Positions 32,547 through 43,100 of a stretch of DNA of 64,000 nt are shown piece after piece; the first letter of the stretch is position 1, and each line of letters opens with the position of its first letter. Origin of the DNA: Nocardia sp. NBC_00416 (lineage in GTDB: Bacteria; Actinomycetota; Actinomycetes; Mycobacteriales; Mycobacteriaceae); the NCBI RefSeq assembly GCF_036032445.1, contig NZ_CP107932.1, positions 4,652,501 to 4,716,500 on the forward strand. The letters are read 5' to 3'. The notes beneath the pieces were generated by a model. That model was given only the letters and a program-made list of their open reading frames with translations, made no database searches and was not told where the DNA came from. Made by a program: the position numbers and the translations under genes.

Positions 32547-34883
32547 TCAGCGGGCGGGTGCCAAGGCCGAAGCGGGCGACCGGGTCGCCTCGGCTGCCCA
32601 GTAGTCGGTGTCGATGGCCGCATTCTGTGCGGCGAAGTAGCGGCGGCGATTCTCCGGGTTCGACGGATCGACGACGAAATCGGTCACGGCCTCGGAGACC
32701 CGGGCGGCGTGTTCGTCGCCGATCCAGCGCAGCATCTGGGCCGCGTCACCGGCGGAGTACTCCGCCGTCTCCGCACCGGTCGCGACTCTCTGGATCCGGT
32801 TCAAGCCCGCCCGGCTCGGCGCGGCCAGATACTCCTCGCCCGCCCGGCGCGCCGAACCTTGTAGCTCGACTCCTCCCCGGCCGAACGCATAGGTGAGGGC
32901 TGCCCGTTCCAGTTCCGCGTCGGCTGCCGGGGTGTTCATCGCCGTGGCGTAGTTGGAGGCCGCGACGACTTCGGCAAGATTCTTATCGGTCAGTGACATA
33001 TCATCCGCGTGCTTGTATATGTATCCCCGTGCTTCCACTGCGCGCTGGATCATATCTTCGTCGGTGAACCCCGCACCGCGCAGCGAGGCCGCCACCTGGC
33101 CGAGAAACGCGCCGCCGCCGACCAGCACTCCGTCGACCGCGGCCGCCGCACCGCGTGCCGTGTTCACCCCACCGCGACCTGCGTCACGGGCGACGACCGT
33201 CGCATCGCGGGCGGCGTGCGAGAGATGTAGTCGATCGAGATAAGCGTGGGTGGCCAGCCCATCGGGTCCACCTGCCTTCTCACCGTTCCATCGGGCGTTC
33301 CATACGCCCCACTGGTCGAGCATCGCACTGTGTCGTTTCATCGAATGCGGTTCCAGTGGTGATAACCGGTTGAACAGCCAGGCCGAGGCCGGGCTGTTGT
33401 TCAAGGTTCCGAGCGCGGCGGCACCAGCGATCAGGCCGAGTCCCGGAACCCCGGTATTACCGAGACCGCTGGACCCCATGCCGAGCGCCGTCGACCCGCC
33501 GCCGCCACCCGCGCCGCCGCCACCCGGCGCCTGTTGCAGGGCGACGGCGAACCGATTGACGATCCACTCGTTGCCCTGGTGCAGGGCGGCGGCCAAACGC
33601 CGGAACTGCAGCAGCCCGACGATCTCCACCACGGCGCCGAGGATCAGCACCACTGTCGCCTGACCGCCCGCCTGATCGAAGAGGTTGTCGAGGAACAGGA
33701 CGTACACCCCGAGATAGATGATGTAGACCGCCATCACCACGGCACCGTAGAAACTGTCCACGAGATTGCGCACCAGGAAGGTCTGTGTCGGACCGTAGAC
33801 GAAACCGCCCGCCGCGAAACCGAAGATCGCCGCGAAACCGTGGAAGACGGAATCGAGGGCGGACCAGATGATCTTCACCGAAAGGTAGGCGCCGAACGCG
33901 AGCAGGATTCCGGCGCAGAGCAGCATCACCAAGCCCGAACCGATTTGGCCCATACTCGGATTCAGCGCCGCGTGGTACGCCGCCAGGTCACCGCACCCAC
34001 GCAGTCCGGATATCAGCGCGGACTCCGAACCCGATTGCAGGCCCGCCGTCCAACTGGCCGCACAGGCCGGCCGATCGTCGATGACATGCCCGAAATTCCA
34101 CACCTGCAGTGGCTGCCGGGCGAAATTATCGGCCAGGTTCTCCTGCATCGTGGCCACCAGTCCCTCCGGGTCCGCGTAGGTGTGCCCGGTCAGACCGGCC
34201 GCGATGGAGATTCCGAGATCGCGCCCCTGTGACATCAGCCCGTGCGAGGAGAGCACATCTTCGAGCGGCGCGGCCATGAAGATGGGGCCTATCACGGCGA
34301 CTCCGATCATCGTGACCACCTGGGTCGTCGCCCGCGCGTGGAAACCGCGCAGTACGAACCAGGCGACGATGAACGCACCGATGGAGGTGGCGACGATGAG
34401 CACCATCGGGATACCTATCTGCGCGTCCAGGCCTCTGGCTATCCCGGCCAGCGCCCGGCCGAACGGATCGAGCCAGTGGAAGCTCATCGTGTAGCCGATC
34501 ACCCAGATCGCGCCGGTCACGATGACGACATAGCCGGCGAATTCCAGACCGAGCACCATGGCGATGGCGGTCTCCAACGGCTCGAACACACTGCCGTGCG
34601 AGGTGACGAACCGATAGTGCGTGAGCTCGACACCCCGGGAATCCCGGATGTTCATCCAGTTCAGTGCGGGAAAGCCCGCATTCGCGACCGATTCGGAGTC
34701 GCCCGACGCCGCTAATGCAGTGGCCCCGAGCACGGCGGGAAGGACGAACAGGGCGGCCGCGAGGACTACCAGCCGACGGATCCACTGTCGCTTCCGCGAG
34801 GTCGGTGGGAGTTCATCGTTGCTGCCTCGCCGAGCGCGGCGAGCGCGAATACGGTGCGAGAACAGGGGCGTTCGGCTTGACAT
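32547..34883 (-). CDS. Large integral membrane protein resembling TrbL/VirB6 conjugation proteins
   Basis: From ATG 34883 (GGAGG upstream, spacing short) the protein has 778 residues. An alternative start at 34925 adds 14. A signal-like N-terminus with a hydrophobic helix (about residues 30-50) is followed by eight or so membrane spans up to about residue 430. A glycine-rich linker (QQAPGGGGAGGGGG) and a soluble alanine-rich C-terminus follow. The phrase THYRFVTSHG and the tryptophan-rich FHWLDPFGRALAG recall TrbL/VirB6 components of actinobacterial type IV secretion. No other conjugation genes are in the window, so function is open. Confidence 0.5.
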   Translation of the reverse strand: MSSRTPLFSHRIRARRARRGSNDELPPTSRKRQWIRRLVVLAAALFVLPAVLGATALAASGDSESVANAGFPALNWMNIRDSRGVELTHYRFVTSHGSVFEPLETAIAMVLGLEFAGYVVIVTGAIWVIGYTMSFHWLDPFGRALAGIARGLDAQIGIPMVLIVATSIGAFIVAWFVLRGFHARATTQVVTMIGVAVIGPIFMAAPLEDVLSSHGLMSQGRDLGISIAAGLTGHTYADPEGLVATMQENLADNFARQPLQVWNFGHVIDDRPACAASWTAGLQSGSESALISGLRGCGDLAAYHAALNPSMGQIGSGLVMLLCAGILLAFGAYLSVKIIWSALDSVFHGFAAIFGFAAGGFVYGPTQTFLVRNLVDSFYGAVVMAVYIIYLGVYVLFLDNLFDQAGGQATVVLILGAVVEIVGLLQFRRLAAALHQGNEWIVNRFAVALQQAPGGGGAGGGGGSTALGMGSSGLGNTGVPGLGLIAGAAALGTLNNSPASAWLFNRLSPLEPHSMKRHSAMLDQWGVWNARWNGEKAGGPDGLATHAYLDRLHLSHAARDATVVARDAGRGGVNTARGAAAAVDGVLVGGGAFLGQVAASLRGAGFTDEDMIQRAVEARGYIYKHADDMSLTDKNLAEVVAASNYATAMNTPAADAELERAALTYAFGRGGVELQGSARRAGEEYLAAPSRAGLNRIQRVATGAETAEYSAGDAAQMLRWIGDEHAARVSEAVTDFVVDPSNPENRRRYFAAQNAAIDTDYWAAEATRSPASALAPAR

Positions 34884-35146
34884 GACCCTCCGGCGGTCGT
34901 CGGATCCGGAACTGTTCGACGACATCGGCAGACAGTGCGCTGTAACGCTATTCGACGCAATTCGACCTAACGCCATATCCGCGCAACGTGATCGAAATAC
35001 TCGGTTCATCTCTGTGCGCGAGGCTGCCGGCGGCGTACCGCACGGCGCCGGGTTCCCAGGATCCCCGGGTGAACCGATCCCGCGTGCCGAACAGGAGTTC
35101 GGCACGCTCTGGCAGGGAGCGGGCCGAGTCCTTCGAGCTCAGCACG

Positions 35147-35926
35147 TCATCGCGGATATACGACGCCGATCCGGTCCTCATTCGTCAGTGCCGTGATCTG
35201 TTGCGGGAAGAGTCCGTACCGCTCCATGGCCGGCAGCGCAGAGGCCGACAGCGTTCCCGGCGGCGGAGTGAACGCGCCCGACCTGTTGTTGAGATCGGGG
35301 ACCACGTAATCACCGGTGCGACCGCTGATCCGGACTTCGCCCGCGGCGGTCACGGTATCGTCGGCGCGCAGTATCAGACCGGCATGATTGAATCGCCGAG
35401 TGTCTATCCGCTCCGGGACAATCACCGGATAGTTCTCGGACCGGACCACATAGATGAACAAGTCGGAGTCCGCTGAATCGAGCATCCGGTCGAACTCGGG
35501 TGTACCGGGCAGCGCCGGATGGGCAAGATCATCGGAAAGACCGAACTGCCGAAGCCTGGCGCGCAAGTTCGACACGGCCGTGTCGTGGCTCATCTCGGCG
35601 TCTTCTCTATCCCTCCTCCCGTGTGCGCTGTACTGGCGCCAGTTGTCGGTGTGTATCCGGACATGCTCCGGCTCGGGAAGACGGGCGAACGCACTCGGTG
35701 CTGAAACACGTGCGGCGGACAGTGGCGACGCATCGACTTCGGACAGGCCATGAGCGCCCCTGGCGTCGACGTCACCTGACAGGCGCAGGAAATCGCCGAT
35801 AGGGCGGCTGGTCAGGTTGCGGATCAGAGCGCTGTCGCCCTGGGCGAACTCATCGATGTCTTTGACGAGGCGCTCGACCATAGCGTCCATGGTGCGGGCA
35901 AAGCGGCCGTGCGGCAGAAATCCCAT
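35147..35926 (-). CDS. Protein of unknown function, operon partner of the TrbL-like gene
   Basis: The 259-residue soluble protein starts at MGFLPHGRFARTMD, with AGAGG upstream. Residues 1-130 are polar and helical. The C-terminal half contains AAGEVRISGRTGDYVVPDLN and then NRSGAFTPPPGTL, a motif order I have seen in several exported or effector-like proteins but cannot assign to a family. It lies upstream of the TrbL-like gene on the same strand with a 263-bp gap. A link to a secreted or transferred protein is possible only as inference. Confidence 0.5.
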   Translation of the reverse strand: MGFLPHGRFARTMDAMVERLVKDIDEFAQGDSALIRNLTSRPIGDFLRLSGDVDARGAHGLSEVDASPLSAARVSAPSAFARLPEPEHVRIHTDNWRQYSAHGRRDREDAEMSHDTAVSNLRARLRQFGLSDDLAHPALPGTPEFDRMLDSADSDLFIYVVRSENYPVIVPERIDTRRFNHAGLILRADDTVTAAGEVRISGRTGDYVVPDLNNRSGAFTPPPGTLSASALPAMERYGLFPQQITALTNEDRIGVVYPR

Positions 35927-36012
35927 GCCTTGCCTCTGCTCGACACAATCCGTAAGTCTCCAGGGGCTCCGCCCGAGTACAACTCGAGATACCCCACCAG
36001 TTCGAAACATAT

Positions 36013-36054
36013 GCATTCGGCCCCCGCATCGTTGGCGATGCGGGGGCCGAATGC
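36013..36054 (-). terminator. Terminator of the rpoBC operon
   Basis: A perfect 19-bp stem (36013-36031 with 36036-36054) with a TTGG loop begins 17 bp past the rpoC stop. It is one of the longest perfect hairpins in the window and probably ends rpoBC transcription. Confidence 0.85.
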
Positions 36055-36070
36055 TGTTGCTACCTACCGA

Positions 36071-39000
36071 TTACCGGTAGTCGCTGAATCCGTAATCGTC
36101 CAGCGGAACGGCGGCGCCGGTGGAGGCGCCGAAGCCCTCCGGGCTGTAGTAGGTGTCGTCGTAGGACGGCACCGCGTACGCCGCGGCACGGGCCTCCTCG
36201 GTCGGCTGAACCTGGATGTTGCGGTACCGGTTGATGCCGGTACCGGCCGGGATCAGCTTACCGATGATCACGTTCTCCTTGAGGCCGATGAGCCTGTCGG
36301 AGCGGCAGTTGATCGCCGCGTCCGTGAGGACTCGAGTGGTCTCCTGGAAGGACGCCGCCGACAGCCACGAATCGGTGGCCAGCGACGCCTTGGTGATACC
36401 CATCAGCACCGGGCGACCCGCCGCGGGCTCGTTGCCCTCGGCGACGACGCGACGGTTGGACGCCTCGAACTCGGAACGCTCGGTGAGCGAACCGGGCAGG
36501 AACTCGGTGGCGCCCGAGTCGATGATCGTCACCCGGCGCAGCATCTGGCGGACGATGACCTCGATGTGCTTGTCGTGGATCGACACACCCTGGCTCCGGT
36601 AGACCTCCTGGACCTCGTGGACCAGGTGGATCTGAACCTGCCGGGGGCCCATCACGCGCAGCACCTCGTGCGGATCCGCCGCGCCTTCCAGCAGCTGCTG
36701 GCCGACCTCGACGTGATCACCGTCGGACAGCAGACGCTCGCTGCCGTCGTCGTGCTTGAACACGCGCAGCCGCTGACGCTTGGACAGCTTGTCGTAGACC
36801 ACATCGTCCCCGCCGTCGTCGGGAATGATGGTGATCTTGTAGAAGCGGTCGTCGTCTTCCATCCGCACCCGGCCCGACACCTCGGCGATCGGCGCCTTGC
36901 CCTTGGGCACACGAGCCTCGAAGAGCTCCTGCACACGGGGCAGACCACCGGTGATGTCGTCACCCGCGACACCACCCTGGTGGAAGGTACGCATGGTGAG
37001 CTGGGTACCGGGTTCACCGATGGACTGCGCGGCGACGATACCGACGGCCTCGCCGATATCGACCAGCTTGCCGGTCGCCATGGAGCGGCCGTAGCAGGTC
37101 GCGCAGACCCCGGTACCGGTGGTGCAGGTCAGCACCGAGCGGACCTTCACCTCGGTGATACCGGCGTCCAGCAGCGCCTCGATCGCGGGATCGCCCAGGT
37201 CCGCACCCTTGCCGACGACGACGTTGCCGCTCTGGTCGAGCGCGTCGGAGGCCAGCGTGCGGGCGTAGGCCGAGGTCTCGACGTGCGCGTCGCGGATCAG
37301 CGTGCCGTCGGCCTGCTTCTCGGCGATGTGCACGGTGATACCGCGTTCGGTGGCGCAATCGTGCTCGCGCACGATGACGTCCTGGGAGACGTCCACCAGA
37401 CGACGGGTCAGGTAACCCGAGTCGGCGGTACGCAGCGCGGTATCGGCCAGACCCTTACGAGCACCGTGGGTGTTGATGAAGTACTCCAGAACCGTCAGGC
37501 CCTCACGGAAGGAGGACTTGATCGGCCGCGGGATGAACTCACCCTTCGGGTTCGTCACCAGGCCCTTCATACCGGCGAGGGTACGGGTCTGGGTGAAGTT
37601 ACCCGTGGCGCCCGAATCGACGATCGTGATGATCGGGTTATCGGGCGGGTAGTGCGCCCGCAGCGCGCGGCCGACCTCTTCGGTGGCCTCCTGCCAGATC
37701 TTGACCAGGGCGTTGTTGCGCTCCTGGTGATCGAGAGCACCACGCTGGTACTTCTTCTCGATCTGATCGGACTGCGCCTCGTAGCGCTCCATGATCTCGG
37801 CCTTCTCCGGCGGAACGAGCACGTCCGACATGGAGACGGTGACACCCGAACGCGTGGCCCAGTAGAAGCCGGCGTCCTTGAGCTTGTCGACGGTCTGCGC
37901 GACCACGATCATCGGGTAGCGCTCGGCGAGATCGTTGATGATCGTCGCCTGCCGCTTCTTGGGCATCGGCTCGTTGATGAACGCGTAGTCCGCGGGCAGC
38001 AACTCGTTGAACAGCACCCGGCCCAGCGTGGTCTGGGTGGTCCACGCGTCGCCACGCCGCCAGCCGTCCGGGAACAGCTCGGCCTCGACCTCCTTGGGCG
38101 GACGCTGATCGGTCAGCCGCACCTTGATATTCGAACGCACGGTCAGCTCACCGCGGTCGACCGCCATCTGCGCTTCGGCCGGCGAGGAGTACACGCCCTG
38201 CTCCGGACCGTCGCCGGTCGAGGGCTGGTACGCGCCCTTGGCGTTGTCCTCGTGCCGGGTCAGATAGAACAGGCCCGTCACCATGTCCAGACGCGGCATG
38301 GCCAGCGGGCGACCCGACGCCGGGGACAGGATGTTGTTCGAGGACAGCATCAGGATGCGGGCCTCGGCCTGCGCCTCCGCCGACAGCGGCAGGTGCACGG
38401 CCATCTGGTCACCGTCGAAGTCGGCGTTGAACGCCTCACAGACCAGCGGGTGCAGCTGGATGGCCTTACCTTCGACCAGCTGCGGCTCGAAGGCCTGGAT
38501 ACCGAGGCGGTGCAGGGTCGGCGCACGGTTCAGCAGCACCGGATGCTCGGCGATGACCTCTTCGAGGACATCCCACACCTGCGGCCGCTGCCGCTCCACC
38601 ATCCGCTTGGCGGATTTGATGTTCTGCGCGTGGTTCAGGTCGACCAGTCGCTTCATCACGAACGGCTTGAACAGCTCGAGCGCCATCAGCTTGGGCAGAC
38701 CGCACTGGTGCAGTTTGAGCTGCGGGCCGACGACGATGACCGAACGGCCGGAGTAGTCGACACGCTTACCGAGCAGGTTCTGCCGGAAACGACCCTGCTT
38801 GCCCTTGAGCAGATCGCTCAGGGACTTCAGCGGGCGGTTGCCCGGGCCGGTGACCGGCCGGCCGCGGCGGCCGTTGTCGAACAGCGCGTCCACGGACTCC
38901 TGCAGCATCCGCTTCTCGTTGTTGACGATGATCTCGGGGGCGCCGAGGTCGATCAGTCGCTTGAGGCGGTTGTTGCGGTTGATGACACGGCGGTAGAGAT

Positions 39001-40024
39001 CGTTCAGGTCGGAGGTGGCGAACCGGCCACCGTCGAGCTGGACCATCGGCCGCAGTTCCGGCGGGATCACCGGAACAGCGTCGAGCACCATGCCCATCGG
39101 CGAGTTGCCGTTGGTCTGGAAGGCCGCGACGACCTTGAGCCGCTTGAGCGCGCGCAGCTTCTTCTGGCCCTTACCGCTGCGGATGGTCTCCCGCAGGTTC
39201 TCGGCCTCGGCCGCGATATCGAAGTTCTCCATCAGCTTCTGGATGGATTCCGCACCCATCGCGCCGGTGAAGTACTCGCCGTAGCGGTCGGTGATCTCGC
39301 GGTAGAGCACCTCGTCCACGATCAGCTGCTTGGGAGCCAGCTTGGTGAAGGTGGTCCAGATCTCGTCGAGCCGGTCCAGTTCGCGCTGGGCGCGGTCGCG
39401 GAGCTGCTTCATCTCCCGCTCACCGCCGTCCTTGACCTTGCGGCGGACGTCGGACTTGGCACCTTCGGCCTCGAGCTCGGCCACGTCGGCCTCGAGCTTC
39501 TGCGCCCGGGCCTCGAGATCGGCGTCACGCTGATCGGCGACGGTCTTCTTCTCGACCTCCATCTCCGCCTCGAGCGTGGACAGCTCGTTGTGCCGCATCT
39601 CGTCGTCGACGGCGGTGATGACGTAGGCGGCGAAGTAGATGATCTTTTCCAGATCCTTCGGCGCCAGGTCGAGCAGATAGCCGAGCCGGCTCGGCACGCC
39701 CTTGAAGTACCAGATGTGGGTGACCGGCGCGGCCAGCTCGATATGACCCATCCGCTCGCGGCGCACCTTGGCGCGGGTGACCTCGACGCCGCAGCGCTCA
39801 CAGATGATGCCCTTGAAGCGGACGCGCTTGTACTTACCGCAGTAGCACTCCCAGTCCCGGGTGGGACCGAAGATCTTCTCGCAGAACAGGCCGTCCTTCT
39901 CGGGCTTGAGCGTGCGGTAGTTGATCGTCTCCGGCTTCTTCACCTCACCGAAGGACCAATTGCGGATGTCTTCGGCGGTGGCCAGGCCGATCCGGAGTTC
40001 ATCGAAGAAGTTGACGTCTAGCAC
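36071..40024 (-). CDS. rpoC: RNA polymerase beta' subunit
   Basis: The 1317-residue protein starts at GTG (VLDVNFFDEL). An N-terminal zinc site has CYCGKYKRVRFKGIICERCG. The active-site magnesium motif NADFDGDQMAVH is intact, and the second zinc site has CTTGTGVCATCYG. The length is normal for actinobacterial RpoC. It is encoded 111 bp after rpoB as the second gene of the rpoBC operon. It supplies the catalytic centre of transcription together with RpoB. Confidence 0.98.
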   Translation of the reverse strand: MLDVNFFDELRIGLATAEDIRNWSFGEVKKPETINYRTLKPEKDGLFCEKIFGPTRDWECYCGKYKRVRFKGIICERCGVEVTRAKVRRERMGHIELAAPVTHIWYFKGVPSRLGYLLDLAPKDLEKIIYFAAYVITAVDDEMRHNELSTLEAEMEVEKKTVADQRDADLEARAQKLEADVAELEAEGAKSDVRRKVKDGGEREMKQLRDRAQRELDRLDEIWTTFTKLAPKQLIVDEVLYREITDRYGEYFTGAMGAESIQKLMENFDIAAEAENLRETIRSGKGQKKLRALKRLKVVAAFQTNGNSPMGMVLDAVPVIPPELRPMVQLDGGRFATSDLNDLYRRVINRNNRLKRLIDLGAPEIIVNNEKRMLQESVDALFDNGRRGRPVTGPGNRPLKSLSDLLKGKQGRFRQNLLGKRVDYSGRSVIVVGPQLKLHQCGLPKLMALELFKPFVMKRLVDLNHAQNIKSAKRMVERQRPQVWDVLEEVIAEHPVLLNRAPTLHRLGIQAFEPQLVEGKAIQLHPLVCEAFNADFDGDQMAVHLPLSAEAQAEARILMLSSNNILSPASGRPLAMPRLDMVTGLFYLTRHEDNAKGAYQPSTGDGPEQGVYSSPAEAQMAVDRGELTVRSNIKVRLTDQRPPKEVEAELFPDGWRRGDAWTTQTTLGRVLFNELLPADYAFINEPMPKKRQATIINDLAERYPMIVVAQTVDKLKDAGFYWATRSGVTVSMSDVLVPPEKAEIMERYEAQSDQIEKKYQRGALDHQERNNALVKIWQEATEEVGRALRAHYPPDNPIITIVDSGATGNFTQTRTLAGMKGLVTNPKGEFIPRPIKSSFREGLTVLEYFINTHGARKGLADTALRTADSGYLTRRLVDVSQDVIVREHDCATERGITVHIAEKQADGTLIRDAHVETSAYARTLASDALDQSGNVVVGKGADLGDPAIEALLDAGITEVKVRSVLTCTTGTGVCATCYGRSMATGKLVDIGEAVGIVAAQSIGEPGTQLTMRTFHQGGVAGDDITGGLPRVQELFEARVPKGKAPIAEVSGRVRMEDDDRFYKITIIPDDGGDDVVYDKLSKRQRLRVFKHDDGSERLLSDGDHVEVGQQLLEGAADPHEVLRVMGPRQVQIHLVHEVQEVYRSQGVSIHDKHIEVIVRQMLRRVTIIDSGATEFLPGSLTERSEFEASNRRVVAEGNEPAAGRPVLMGITKASLATDSWLSAASFQETTRVLTDAAINCRSDRLIGLKENVIIGKLIPAGTGINRYRNIQVQPTEEARAAAYAVPSYDDTYYSPEGFGASTGAAVPLDDYGFSDYR

Positions 40025-40135
40025 GTAACTTCCTTTCCCCTGTGCGGGTCGAATACGAGCAAAAGTTCTCTAATGGGGTCGAACGCGGTAACCGGGTGCC
40101 GAGCCGCAATCCGTCTACGGCACCCGGTTATCGCC

Positions 40136-43100
40136 CTAGTTCGCCAGATCGTCGACGGTGGCCGCTTCGTTCCGGGACAGGTTGATGCCCAGATTGGCCG
40201 CCGCGCGCTCCAGATCCTCGTCGTCGCCGTCGCGCATCTCGATCGCGGCGCCGTCGGACGACAGCACCTCGACGTTGAGGCACAGCGACTGGAGTTCCTT
40301 GAGTAGAACCTTGAACGATTCCGGGATGCCGGGTTCCGGAATGTTCTCGCCCTTGACGATCGCCTCGTAGACCTTGACCCGGCCCACCACGTCGTCGGAC
40401 TTGATGGTCAGCAGTTCCTGCAGGGTGTAGGCGGCGCCGTAGGCCTGCATGGCCCAGCACTCCATCTCACCGAAACGCTGACCACCGAACTGCGCCTTAC
40501 CACCCAGCGGCTGCTGGGTGATCATCGAGTACGGACCGGTCGAGCGGGCATGGATCTTGTCGTCGACCAGGTGGTGCAGCTTCAGGATGTACATGTAGCC
40601 GACCGCCACCGGGTACGGGAACGGCTCACCGGAACGACCGTCGAACAACGTCGCCTTACCGTCGTCGTCGACCATGCGGTCACCGTCGCGGTTGGGCCGC
40701 GTCGAGGCCAGCAGCCCGGTCAGCTCCTCCTCACGCGCACCGTCGAACACCGGAGTCGCGATATTGGAGTCCGCCGGGGCGCCCAGCATCTCCTCCGGCA
40801 GCGCCTTCGCCCACTCGGGACGGGTGCCGTCGGAAGCGACATCGACCTCCCAACCGGCTTTACCGATCCACCCCAGATGGGTTTCCAGGATCTGACCGAT
40901 ATTCATACGACGCGGCACACCGTGGGTGTTCAAGATGATGTCGACCGGGGTGCCGTCGGGCATGAACGGCATATCCTCGGTCGCCAAGATCTTGCCGATC
41001 ACACCCTTGTTGCCGTGGCGTCCGGCGAGCTTGTCACCGTCCTGGATCTTGCGCTTCTGCGCAACATAAACACGAACCAACTCGTTGACACCGGGAGGCA
41101 GATCGTCATCGTCGTCGCGGGAGAACACCCGGATCCCGATGACCTTGCCCGACTCACCGTGGGGCACCTTCAAGGAGGTGTCACGGACTTCGCGCGCCTT
41201 CTCACCGAAGATCGCCCGCAGCAACCGCTCCTCCGGGGTCAGCTCGGTCTCACCCTTCGGCGTGACCTTGCCGACCAGGATGTCCCCGTCACGGACCTCG
41301 GCACCGATGCGCACGATGCCGCGCTCGTCGAGATCAGCGAGGACCTCATCGGACACATTCGGGATATCGCGGGTGATCTCCTCGGCACCCAGCTTGGTGT
41401 CGCGGGCGTCGATCTCGTGCTCCTCGATATGAATCGAGGTGAGAACGTCGTCCTCCACCAGACGCTGGGACAGGATGATCGCGTCTTCGTAGTTGTGACC
41501 CTCCCACGGCATGATCGCCACGAGCAGGTTCTTACCCAGCGCCATCTCACCGTTCTCGGTGCACGGCCCATCGGCCAGCACCTGACCACGCTCGACCCGC
41601 TGACCCTCGTCCACGATCGGACGCTGATTGGCACACGTACCCTGATTCGACCGCGCGAACTTCCGCATCCGATACGACTTACGACTGCCGTCATCGGCCA
41701 TCACCGTCACATAGTCGGCGGAAACCTCCTCGACCACACCGGACTTCTCGTTCACCACCACATCACCGGCATCGACCGCCGCCCGCAGCTCCATACCCGT
41801 GCCCACCACAGGAGCCTCGGAACGGATCAACGGCACGGCCTGACGCTGCATGTTCGCACCCATGAGGGCACGGTTGGCGTCGTCGTGCTCGAGGAACGGA
41901 ATCATCGCCGTCGCGACCGACACCATCTGGCGCGGCGAGACGTCCATGTAGTCGACCTCGATGGCGTCGACGAATTCCATTTCCTCGTTGCCGCGGCGGC
42001 ACAGCACCCGGTCCTCGACGAAATTGCCGTCGGCGTCTACCGCGGAGTTGGCCTGGGCCCGGACGTGCCGGTCCTCCTCGTCCGCGGTCAGGTACTTGAC
42101 CTCATCGGTGACCCGGCCGTTCTCCACCTTGCGGTACGGCGTTTCGATGAAACCGAACGGGTTGACCCGCGCGTACACCGACAACGAGCCGATCAGGCCG
42201 ATGTTCGGGCCTTCCGGGGTCTCGATCGGGCACATGCGGCCGTAGTGCGAGGGGTGCACGTCGCGCACCTCGAGGCCGGCGCGCTCACGGGACAGACCAC
42301 CCGGGCCCAGCGCCGAGAGGCGCCGCTTGTGGGTCAGGCCCGACAGCGGGTTGTTCTGGTCCATGAACTGCGAGAGCTGCGAGGTTCCGAAGAACTCCTT
42401 GATCGCGGCCACGACCGGGCGGATGTTGATCAGGGTCTGCGGCGTGATGGCCTCGACGTCCTGGGTGGTCATCCGCTCGCGGACCACACGCTCCATCCGG
42501 GACAGGCCGACCCGGATCTGGTTCTGGATGAGCTCGCCCACGGTACGCAGCCGACGGTTGCCGAAGTGGTCGATATCGTCCACGCCGACCGGTACCTCGA
42601 CGCCGCCGGGGGCGGTCATCGTCCGGTCGCCGGCGTGCAGCCGCACCAGGTATTCGATCGTCGAGACGATGTCCTCGCGGGTCAGCACGGACCCGTCGAT
42701 GGCCTCGCCCGGATGCAGACCGAGCTTCTTATTGATCTTGTAGCGACCGACGCGCGCGAGGTCGTAGCGCTTCTCCTTGAAGAACAGGTTCTCCAACAGG
42801 GTCTGCGCGGACTCCTTGGTGGGCGGTTCGCCCGGACGCAGCTTCCGGTAGATATCGAGCAGCGCCTCGTCCTGGCCGGCCGTGTTGTCCTTCTCCAGGG
42901 TGGACATCATGATCTCGGAGAACCCGAACCGCTCGGTGATCTCTTCGGTGCTCCAGCCCAGGGCCTTGAGCAGCACGGTCACCGGCTGACGACGCTTGCG
43001 GTCGATACGGACACCGACGGTGTCGCGCTTGTCGACATCGAACTCCAGCCAGGCCCCGCGGCTCGGGATGACCCGAACACTGTGCAGATCCTTCTCGGTG

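Noticed and set aside
35909..40021. Very long open frame on the plus strand opposite rpoC, and similar frames opposite rpoB, fusA and tuf
   Set aside because: High third-position GC removes stop codons from the opposite strand. The translations are rich in Arg, His and Asp repeats with no domain, and the minus-strand genes are certain.
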